Shown: piece after piece, positions 55,960 to 64,000 of the stretch
Position numbering within the stretch: position 1 is the stretch's first letter
Layout: each line of letters starts with the position of its first letter
Source of the DNA: Scalesia atractyloides
Lineage: Eukaryota; Streptophyta; Magnoliopsida; Asterales; Asteraceae
Assembly (NCBI GenBank): GCA_947069175.1
Contig: CAMTDV010000023.1
Location: forward strand, 84,640,391 to 84,704,390
Length of the DNA: 64,000 nt
Direction: 5' to 3'
The notes under the pieces: generated by a model
The model's input: only the letters and a program-made list of their open reading frames with translations
Databases searched by the model: none
Told to the model about the DNA's origin: nothing
Program-made: the position numbers and the translations under genes

Positions 55960-57570
55960 ATCTTGAAACAACAGATAGAGGTAAAGGGCTGTGTTGGTTG
56001 AGAATGATTTGTGGGCTTGGAGTAGATGGAGCAGTGGGTGTTGGGCAGTGGTCTAAAGGCATACAACCGTCCGAAAAAGTATGTAGGGGCAGGAGGTCAA
56101 TAGCCTTTAAAGCCTTTGTATTTAGAACAATATCCCATGAAGATACACGGAACACTACGGGATGATAGTTTATTAATAGAGTAATCACGGGTGTATGTGT
56201 AGACACGACAAGCAAAAGCACGAAAAGTTGTTGTAAATGGGTTGTCGAAAGTATAACAGTTCAGAGGGTGACTTTCCATCAAGAACTTTGGTTGGGAGGC
56301 AGTTAATAGCATAAACGGCCATGCGAAAAGCTTCCACACAATAAGAGGGTGGGACGTGACCATTGAAAAGCATGGCCAAACCAGTTTCAAGAACATGACA
56401 GTGTTTCCTTTCGGCCCATCCATTTTGTTGTGGGGTATATGGACACGATGATCGGTGATAAGTGCCATTAGTGTTAAACAAATTTTTAACTTGGTGATTT
56501 ACAAACTCCGTATCACCATCACTTGGAATGCTTTAATTTTTCTTGAAAATTGGATTTGAACAAGATTCATAAAAACAGATAATACGGCATCAAATCCAGA
56601 TTTGGTTTAAGGGGATGAAACCAAGTAAACCGTGAATAGTCCGCAGTCATCAATCGATGTTACCGGCAAGGGACCCCACACATCATAATGAACCAAATCT
56701 AATGGTTGCAATGCACGTTTTTCATTATGTGCAAAAGATAGTCGGTGACCTTTTGATAATTCAAAAGAACATATAATTGGTTTAGGAAGGAGCGAGGTAA
56801 CAAACAAGCACCTCTTTGTATTTAAAAGTAAGATACTATCAAAAGACACATGTCTCAACCGTAAGTGCCAAAGTTCAAAAGATGCTTTAAGAGAAGTACC
56901 GGAGGAGGCATCAAACGCTTGGGGATCATATTTAGTATGTAGAGTCCATCTCTACACCGACCTTGGGTGAGAACCTGTTTCGTACTTCGGTCCTGGATAT
57001 AAAAATGAGGATGGGAAAACAACACATCCAAGTGATTGTCAGATGTTAATTTACTAATGGACAATAGATTTTTAGTTAGATGTGGCACGACCAAAACGTC
57101 TTTTAGACAAATATCATTAGAAACTTTAGAGTGACCGATATAGGAAATAGGAAGAGTTTTACCATTCCCGAAGGTGACTTTGGACTCTCCCGAGTAAGGT
57201 GAGGCGTTGTAAACATTATTTGGAGAAAGTGTCATGTGATAAGAAGCTCCCGAGTCAGCGACCCAATCAGGAACCGAGGAGGTAACATGGCATTGAGCAT
57301 GGAATGCCTTTGCCAACTCATCCGGAAGTGGAAGATTGCGAGGCAAATGTGCCAAGAAGGGGACACGAGTTGGCATAATGGCCATCTTTTCGACATAACT
57401 GGCAATGAGGTGGTCGGCGCCTGCGACCACGTCCACCAGAGTAAGAACCACGTTGCGAACCACCACCACGGCCACAGGGTTGATTAGTGTCTCGAGAACT
57501 TTGGGCAGAGAAGGCGACAATGGAAGTTAAGGTAAACCTTCGACTAAAAACGAGTGACCAATCACTCATA
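55960..57570 (-). pseudogene. Truncated Ty1/copia gag-pol fragment (Ale/Retrofit-like)
   Basis: On the minus strand the fragment starts near 57570 in a glycine/arginine-rich gag tail (GGGSQRGSYSGGRGRRRRP), with zinc knuckle CQLCRKDGHYANSC at about 57420-57380. It continues to protease WVADSGASYHMT near 57270, keeping D-S-G, then the pre-integrase region (LVVPHLTKNLLSISKL) to about 56860. The integrase part includes PLDLVHYDVWGPLP near 56690 and YTPQQNGWAERKHCHVLETG near 56430, ending near 56100 with GYCSKYKGFKGY. After a further stop, weakly readable linker text persists to about 55960. RT, RNase H, both LTRs and the gag core are absent. Several stops and frame changes; not functional. Confidence 0.82.
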
Positions 57571-58328
57571 TAACAACCTTAAATAATATAGTCAAGAGGG
57601 CAAGAGTTGTATCAAAAGAGATAAATGACTTAGTAGACATTTGACCAATCACCTAGAACAACCATCTAGATTATAGTATAGACTTTGTAAGATGTCTTAG
57701 AAGCATTGTATCAAATTCATAGGAGAGTTTTCTTAGAAAGGTTTGATTGCGTATTGCTAAACATAATTACGGTAAGATAATGATTTAAAATTTGCGTAGT
57801 ATAAACAAATGTTTAGTGTTTTAGTGTCTACAACTAGTTACATATTACACTTGTACATGATAGGCTTTATTAATGTGGGTACAAATGATATATGAAGTAT
57901 ATGCAGGGCAAGGACTTTAGGGTTGCATACTTTAATGACATGACTTATGCATGATATGTGTGTTTTGATATGCCTTTTGTACGATTTACATGTACCACAT
58001 TAACCGAGTTAGTTGACATCAGACCCTCATGTAAGACATGAGCACACATAGGGGCCTTAACAAGATCATAAAACAATCTTGAAGAACATGATAAAAGGTT
58101 ATGCTAAAAAGGAAACGATTTCTAGCAAATAAACAAAGACAAAAAAATCCACTAACAATGCAAAAAGTTATAAGGGGAGATAATATATCCTAAGGTTCTA
58201 GACCATGTATGGGCATCCAAACTATGTGGTGAAACTTTATCAAGGGTGTGATAAAAACATGTTACATTAGATGCAAACATATTCAGATTGGGAAGGGTAC
58301 ATGTTAGCAAGATAAATATCACATATAT
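57571..58328. other. Intergenic stretch, nothing recognised
   Basis: No ORF, repeat or motif that I can support. It is continuous with 63230-64000 if the Ale-like copia is removed. Confidence 0.5.
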
Positions 58329-58333
58329 GAGCC
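58329..58333. repeat. Left target-site duplication GAGCC
   Basis: GAGCC directly before TGTTAG at 58334; its partner at 63230-63234 directly follows the 3' LTR. Confidence 0.85.
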
Positions 58334-58470
58334 TGTTAGACTAAGTTATTTAAATTAGACAAGTTTATTATTATTAAGGGTACCAAGTTGTAATTAGTTT
58401 ATCTATATATAGGGCCTTGTATTCTTCATTATTCAATAAGAAAACCTAATTACAATTATTCGTTTCAATT
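58334..58470 (+). repeat. 5' LTR of the Ale-like copia
   Basis: 137 bp, TGTTAGACTAAG...TTTCAATT. It contains a TATA box CTATATATAG at 58403-58412 and AATAAGAAAA near 58435 as a possible polyadenylation region. The boundary is fixed by the primer site immediately after it and by the target duplication at the matching end of the 3' LTR. Confidence 0.93.
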
Positions 58471-58482
58471 TGGTATCAGAGC
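58471..58482 (+). other. Primer-binding site of the Ale-like copia
   Basis: TGGTATCAGAGC, the exact complement of the initiator tRNA-Met 3' end, directly after the 5' LTR. Confidence 0.95.
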
Positions 58483-58771
58483 TTATACGCTCTGGGATTC
58501 CCTAAACCCTAAAGCAGCCGCAGCCTTCTTCTACCCTAAATCTGCCGCAAACAGCCAATCACCAATCCTGTGGATTCTAACATCCACAGTCGATCACCAA
58601 ACCAACAGCCGATTATCAATCCTGTGCCATCCTGCTGCAGCTATCAACCCTAACAGCGGCAAACAGACGATTACTAAACCTAACAGCCGCCACAGCCGAA
58701 CACCAAACCAACAGCCGATTACCAATACTGTGCTATCCTGCTGCAGCTATCAACCCTAATAGCCGATTATT
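58483..58771 (+). other. Untranslated leader of the Ale-like copia with a duplicated block
   Basis: CA-rich leader between primer site and gag. A block of about 63 bp (CACCAAACCAACAGCCGATT ... GCTGCAGCTATCAACCCTAA) occurs at 58595 and again at 58701, period 106 bp. The repeated CAGCCG units could be part of the packaging or translation signal; that is inference. Confidence 0.8.
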
Positions 58772-59480
58772 ATGGCTGCCATAACAACCTTTACAAATCA
58801 GGAAAAAGCTATCCATAACTCTCACAAGTTTGCTTTCAACCTAAAACCTACAAACTATGGCTATTGGAAACAAATAGTCGAACCTTTCCTTGCCTCTCAT
58901 AACCTACTCGGTTATGTGAATGGTACCATCCCTTGCCCATTAAAGGATGTTACAACTGGAACAACCACCACTGTCAACCCGAGTTACGCTCCATGGCTTG
59001 CCAATGATGCTCATGTCCGTATGCTTATTGTCAACACAGTTTCTGAGGAATCTTTTCAGCATGTTCAAGGACACACTTCTCGTGAGGTATGGTTATCACT
59101 TGAACGCGCTTATGCACCCGTTTCTTCCTCTTATGAATTTACTCTCAAAAGCCAACTGCTGCGAATCACCATGAAGGGTGATGAAAAACCGGCTAACTAT
59201 TTGGCCCGGGCTCAAGAGTATGCTACTGCCCTTGCCAACATAGGAGAACCGATGAAGGAAAAAGATCTGGTCATGTTAACTGTTACCGGCCTTCGTGACG
59301 AATATAATGGCCTCAAGGCCAACTTATTGGCTCGTTCCCCTCCTGTTACTTTTACTGAACTACACGGGTTACTAAGTGATCATGACTACATGATCACAAA
59401 GATCTTGGCCACCCATCAGCAGGCGCCACACGCCTTATTTGCGGCTGCCACAACTTCACAACAGCCTCTTACAGCTGCGT
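58772..59480 (+). CDS. Gag region of the Ale-like copia (frame breaks at about 59475)
   Basis: ATG at 58772 (MAAITTFTNQEKAIHNSHKF). The gag core follows: LKPTNYGYWKQIVEPFL, LERAYAPVSSSYEFTLKSQLL and LTVTGLRDEYNGLKANLL, typical UBN2-type copia gag that forms the virus-like particle in the cytoplasm. After FAAATTSQQPLTAA the sense moves to another frame (VPTPPQPNIDSLRQQLHNLQ), which joins the zinc-knuckle region. The break lies between 59460 and 59485. The original frame runs open to 60160 but its later part is out of sense, so the long 462-residue reading should not be taken as one protein. Confidence 0.85.
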
Positions 59481-62400
59481 CCCAACTCCTCCACAGCCAA
59501 ATATTGATTCCCTACGGCAACAACTTCACAATCTTCAACTCATGGCTTCTCAGTTGGGATATCAACTTCATCCTGCATCTTCTTCACAACCACAAGCTTA
59601 CTTTGGGTCTCGCTCCTTTAACAACAACAGAGGCAACCGTGGCTCTCGTGGTTCTTCCCGTGGTAACTCTCGTGGTGGCCAAAATAACCGCAATCAGGAC
59701 AACACTAGCACTCGTCAATTCTCTTGGGCGTCAACACAGAACACAGTCTATGGCCACTGTAACCGTTGTGGCATTGGTCATCTCCCATCTCAATGTCCAA
59801 ATCAACCGAACCAATCTCGTGCAGCACCACAAGCCAACTTTGCTGCTCACTCTGATGCTGCCTCCCAATCAGGATTCACTTGGAAGCCTGACACTGGATG
59901 CAATGGACATGCCACTCCAGACTTATCTAGCATTGACAACTCGAAGGCCTACTTTGGTAATGATTCTTTACTTATTGGTGACGGTAACCCACTACCTATC
60001 TTTCATATTGGCTCCTCAACTATTTACTCGCCTAACAAAACCTTTAAATTATCTAATATACTTCACGTTCCTGACCTTAAACAAAACCTTTTGTCCGTTC
60101 AAAAATTTTGTGTGGATAATGATGTTTTCTTTGAATTTCACTCGTCTTATTTTGTTGTGAAGGACGAGTCTACACGCACAACCCTCCTAACGGGTCCTAG
60201 TGAACAGGGTTTGTACTCCATTCGTCTTCCTTAGCTCCAGTCTATCCCTAAAGTCGCTTTCACGGCTGTCAAAGCTTCTTCTAGCATTTGGCATCAACGC
60301 TTAGGACATCCTCATGCTCAAGTTTTTCGTTCAATTATCTCTCATTGTTCTTTACCTATTACTGACAAGTTTTCAAATACATTATGTACTTCTTGTCAAC
60401 TAGGCAAGTCGTCAAAATTGTCTTTATCAGACTCATCTTTTCGTAGCAAAAATTTGTTAGATCTTGTTTATTGTGATGTTTGGGGGCCGTCGCCCGATTT
60501 GTCTGTTGATGGTTATCGTTTCTTTTTGTTATGTGTGGATCACTACTCTAGATACATGTGGTTTTATCCCTTAGCTCAAAAATCAGATGTTTACAATGTG
60601 CTAACCAACTTTATTAAACTAGTAGAACGACAATTTAACACCAAACTTAAATGCATTCAATCTGATTGGGGGGGAGAGTTTCGTACGATTACATCCTTTT
60701 GCACCAGTCACGGTATCATTCATCGCCGCTCTTGTCCTCACACAAGTGAGCAAAATGGGATGGTCGAGCGTCGTCATCGGCACGTTGTGGAAACCGGACT
60801 TACACTTCTTGCACAATCCAGTCTTCCCCAACGTTTCTGGCAATTTGCTTTTGAGACAGCCGTTTACTTAATCAACCGACTCCCCTCTCGTGTCTCCTCT
60901 AACAAATCTCCATATGAACATGTATTTCAACGAAAACCCGACTACTCTTTTCTTCGTGTTTTTGGATGCCAATGCTTTCCTTATCTTCGTCCATATAATC
61001 GTCACAAAATTGAATTTCGATCCACTCCTTGCGTCTTTCTTGGCTACAGCCCTGTTCATCATGGCTATCGATGCCTGGACCCATCCACCGAACGAATATA
61101 CATTGCCCGACATTTTCGCTTTAATGAACATGTCTTTCCATATAACAAACCTGTACCTACCCAAACACCACCACAACCTTCCCCACCCTACGTCTCAATA
61201 TTTCCTGACCCACCACCCGGTTTTCCAGCTGCACCCACACCACCTACTCCTCCTATACCTCCCACTCCTGCACCTCCCGAACCTACCCAATCAGACCCAC
61301 AACTACAAACCGATACTCCTCCTATACCTCCCACTCCTGCACCTCCCGAACCTACCCAATCAGACCCACCCGAACCCTCCACCGAACCCACAGTTCCCAC
61401 GGTCCAACCCACCCAAGCACCTAGACCTCACCCATCCAACCTTCGTCCAAACCCTAAGCCACCCACTCGTTATAATCCCGCTGCCTATACTGCCACCACT
61501 ACCCCTACCATACCCGCTGAGCCCACCTCCTTTACCATTGCTAATAAGTCTTTAGAATGGCGCCAAGCCATGGCTGAAGAGTTGGATGCGCTACATAGGA
61601 ATGGGACATGGACGTTAGTTCCCCCTGCCCCTCATACTAACTTGGTTGATTGCAAGTGGGTTTACAGGTTAAAAACAGATGCAAATGGGAACATCAGCAG
61701 GTACAAGGCACGACTTGTTGCTAAAGGTTTTCACCAGCAACATGGAGTTGACTATCATGAGACTTTCAGCCCAGTAATCAAACCTGCTACGGTTCGGACT
61801 ATTTTATCCCTAGCTGTCACCAACAAGTGGATTCTCAGACAATTAGATGTTCAGAATGCCTTTCTGCATGGTGATCTTCAGGAGACAGTTTATATGAGAC
61901 AACCTCCTGGTTTTGTTGACCCAACTAGGCCAGATCATGTGTGCTTATTACACAAATCTTTGTATGGTCTCAAGCAAGCTCCTCGTGCTTGGTTTACAAA
62001 ATTATCAACGGCTCTTTACCAATTGGGTTTTCACGGGTCCAAAACTGACCCGTCCCTGTTTATTCTTAACAACAATGGTACTTTGGTTTACCTTCTTGTC
62101 TATGTAGATGATATTATCATCACAGGTAATCACTCTGGGGCTGTTACTGCTGTTATTGACCGCTTGAGCTCTATGTTTGCAATTAAAGATCTGGGTCCAT
62201 TACATTATTTTTTGGGCATTGAAGTGGTGCATCATGGTTCGGATCTGGTCCTATCTCAACGAAAATACATTCTTGATATTCTTCATCGTGCAGGTCTTGC
62301 AGACTGCAAACCCGTGTCGTCCCCTATGAGTACTTCTCAGATTTTCTTACCTGATGATAGTCCGTTACTTGATGATCCTTCTAGATACAGGCAAACGGTC

Positions 62401-62592
62401 GGTGCTCTTCAATATGCAACTTTAACTCGTCCGGACATTGCTTTTACAGTTAATAAGGTTTGTCAATTCATGCATGCTCCTACCGAGAATCATTGGGCTG
62501 GTGTGAAATGTATTTTGCGTTACTTGAAGGGCACGGCTGATTTGGGTCTCTTATTTCGTCACAACACGGGGTCTACGCTACAAGCCTTTTCT
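59480..62592 (+). pseudogene. Pol of the Ale-like copia: zinc knuckle, protease, integrase, RT
   Basis: One frame runs from 59480 to 62784, broken once by TAG at 60232-60234. The zinc knuckle near 59758-59797 is CNRCGIGHLPSQC. Protease is WKPDTGCNGHATPD near 59880. Integrase has WHQRLGHPH and CTSCQLGKS (HHCC), then YCDVWGPSP, IQSDWGGEF and SEQNGMVERRHRHVVETG (D, D, E all present). A proline-rich linker follows with a 23-residue repeat (TPPIPPTPAPPEPTQSDP) at 61246 and 61315, period 69 bp. RT has WVYRLKTDANGNISRYKARLVAKGF, LDVQNAFLHGDL and intact YVDD at 62101-62112. Apart from the single stop, all catalytic residues of integrase and RT that I can check are intact. Confidence 0.9.
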
Positions 62593-62627
62593 GACTCTCA
62601 TTGGGCCACTAGTCCCGGGCGTTCTCG

Positions 62628-63098
62628 GATTCTGGTTGGGCTGGTTGCCCTATCGATCGTCGTTCCACGGGGGGATATGCTGTCTATCTGGGTTCTAATC
62701 TTATTTCGTGGTCTGCTCGAAAACAACGAACTGTCTCTCGATCTTCAACAGAATCTGAATATAAGGCTATTGCTGATACTGTAGCAGAACTGATTTGGCT
62801 GAAATCTCTTCTTCATGAGCTCGGTCTGGTTAGCAAGGCACCAACGCTTTGGTGTGATAATCTTGGTGCAACCTATCTCTCTGCTAATCCAGTGTTTCAT
62901 GCTCGTACAAAACATGTTGAAATAGACTATCACTTTGTTCGTGAACAAGTTACTCAAGGGAAGCTGAATGTCAAGTTCATCTCCACTAATGATCAAATTG
63001 CTGATGTGTTTACAAAGGCTCTACCTTCACAAAGATTTGAGTTTCTACGGTCCAAGTTGCAGGTCGTTCCCCGCCCTCAACTTACGGGGGGATGTTAG
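62628..63098 (+). pseudogene. RNase H region of the Ale-like copia, in a third frame
   Basis: After the 35 bp insertion the sense continues in another frame: DSGWAGCPIDRRSTGGYAVY, SSTESEYKAIADTVAEL, LWCDNLGATYLSANP, KHVEIDYHFVREQV and NDQIADVFTKALP. D, E and D residues of the RNase H active site appear present. The chain ends LTGGC with TAG at 63096-63098, reading through the purine tract and into the first six bases of the 3' LTR. Confidence 0.88.
63084..63092 (+). other. Polypurine tract of the Ale-like copia
   Basis: ACGGGGGGAT directly before the 3' LTR, and also coding for the last residues of pol. Confidence 0.85.
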
Positions 63099-63229
63099 AC
63101 TAAGTTATTTAAATTAGACAAGTTTATTATTATTAAGGGTACCAAGTTGTAATTAGTTTATCTATATATAGGGCCTTGTATTCTTCATTATTCAATAAGA
63201 AAACCTAATTACAATTATTCGTTTCAATT
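63093..63229 (+). repeat. 3' LTR of the Ale-like copia
   Basis: 137 bp, identical to 58334-58470. It begins TGTTAG and ends CAATT, followed by GAGCC. Confidence 0.93.
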
Positions 63230-63234
63230 GAGCC
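63230..63234. repeat. Right target-site duplication GAGCC
   Basis: Perfect partner of 58329-58333. Confidence 0.85.
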
Positions 63235-64000
63235 ACACGAATGATGTACTTGCCCAGATAACATAAATGTGCTGTTAGCTAACAATGTGGTGGCAGGCTT
63301 TCAACAAAGATGGCCTACTTAATTATACTATACTTACAGTTCACATGACTAATGGACTAAAGATTGATAAGACGTTATGAAAAATTAAAAAGTCGAAGAT
63401 TCAACGAGGAAAAAGTTATTGGTATGACTTGATAACTATGATAAGATAAATATATGAAGATTTGCTTGCTTTGGCATGCATGACTAGGATAGTAACATGC
63501 CAAGATAAATCTTGTTATACATCCTTAACGACCCGCCAAGAGTTTCAATTCATAAAACGAACATTCTAATAAAAGAACAACTTATAATATGTATTATTTG
63601 CTCCTAAATGATAACCTTGTAATGTTACTCAGTTTTAATAGTTGACATTTGTTATCCTACTTGATTGACATCTACATGCTATGTTAAAAAAGCAGAGGAA
63701 TCATGACGAAGGCCGAGTAAATGAATAATGATGGGATGCAAACATGCCATGAGGCTTTAGCTTACATTATGATATATCTTGGATTACACATTTTGGTCTA
63801 GTTACTATGTTTTAGGGAAATAAAGGTTAAAATAAAGCACCTTTACTTCACCTAAATCCACATTTTCTTTAGGAGTAAGGTTCTTAGACATCCACAAGTT
63901 TGGGACGGTTATTAACTATACCAGTCTCGTACTTGATTATAAAATTATAATCCTTACTCGTGTTTATACATTTCATGTATCCCATTACTCATTACCTGTC
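63235..64000. other. Intergenic stretch to window end, nothing recognised
   Basis: AT-rich; no ORF, repeat or RNA gene that I can support. Confidence 0.5.

Larger units (their letters stand above)
58334..63229 (+). mobile_element. Young Ale-like Ty1/copia retrotransposon with identical LTRs
   Basis: 4,896 bp with two 137 bp LTRs that I read as identical base for base, a GAGCC target duplication, a perfect tRNA-Met primer site, a purine tract and a gag-pol covering all copia domains. The compact size and short LTRs fit the Ale/Retrofit lineage (inferred). Identical LTRs mean recent insertion. The coding region is nevertheless broken in three places: a frame change at about 59475, a TAG at 60232-60234 and a 35 bp insertion at 62593-62627. 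Confidence 0.95.

Noticed and set aside
58772..60160. Single 462-residue protein
   Set aside because: Gag sense is lost after about residue 235; the zinc knuckle and protease continue in a different frame, so the long frame is an artefact of a frame change.
61188..61412. Gly/Val/Ser-rich minus-strand frame resembling a glycine-rich protein
   Set aside because: Exact antisense of the proline-rich linker repeat.
60890..61555. Long second frame (221 residues) within the Ale-like pol
   Set aside because: Overlaps the integrase and proline-rich linker in another frame and consists of Pro/Leu/His runs caused by the CCN-rich linker.
62608..62618. Adjacent ACTAGT and CCCGGG sites suggesting cloning-vector polylinker
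   Set aside because: The 35 bp block reads as homologous RNase H codons (DSHWATSPGRSR), which explains it without a vector.

Overview
The window is plant nuclear DNA, almost certainly from a dicot and probably from the daisy family (Asteraceae). The family-level placement is inference from the style of the repeats. It shows one spliced host gene for a plant-specific leucine-rich-repeat protein, plant-type LTR retrotransposons with tRNA-Met primer sites, a tRNA-derived SINE, TIR elements and TA microsatellites. There is no bacterial operon structure, rRNA gene, functional tRNA gene or CRISPR array. Nearly everything outside the host gene is transposable-element sequence at different stages of decay.

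Layout: 1-2083 is the end of a TIR-type DNA element carrying about six tandem copies of a 80-105 bp unit. 2084-4215 is AT-rich and contains small duplications. 4216-4760 and 16705-16790 are two sides of an unrecognised, degraded coding-like stretch split by an 11.9 kb SIRE-like Ty1/copia element on the minus strand (4833-16699, target duplication GTACT). That copia has a degenerate gag-pol, a downstream env-like ORF region and a SINE inserted in its reverse transcriptase. 17358-19025 is a Ty3/gypsy-type LTR. 19103-20766 holds three compact TIR elements among TA/CA microsatellites. 21488-23424 is a probable solo gypsy LTR on the minus strand, and 23583-24207 a PIF/Harbinger-type element with TTA duplications. 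24640-25727 is a copia gag remnant that abuts a gypsy-type element without gag-pol (25728-31652), which is in turn cut by another LTR (31653 to about 33651).

34030-44290 is an abnormal island built of homopolymer runs. I read it as probable consensus or sequencing failure and annotate no genes there. 45085-53138 is a TNT1/Tork-like copia on the plus strand (target duplication GAAAT). Its 5' LTR is split by a 2.39 kb solo LTR with its own GTACC duplication. Its 3' LTR ends 362 bp before the start codon of the only convincing host gene, a two-exon PIRL-type LRR gene (53501-55095). 55960-57570 is a truncated copia on the minus strand. 58334-63229 is a compact Ale-like copia whose two 137 bp LTRs are identical, which makes it the youngest insertion. 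Its polyprotein nevertheless carries a frameshift, a premature stop and a 35 bp insertion.

Working together: each copia shows the order gag, protease, integrase, RT and RNase H that makes and integrates element cDNA, but none of the copies here has an intact polyprotein. The nesting gives a relative history: the host-like ORF is older than the SIRE-like copia, which is older than the SINE; the Tork-like copia is older than the solo LTR in its 5' LTR; and the Ale-like element is last. The PIRL gene is the only locus likely to serve the plant directly, and its promoter borders a transposon LTR.
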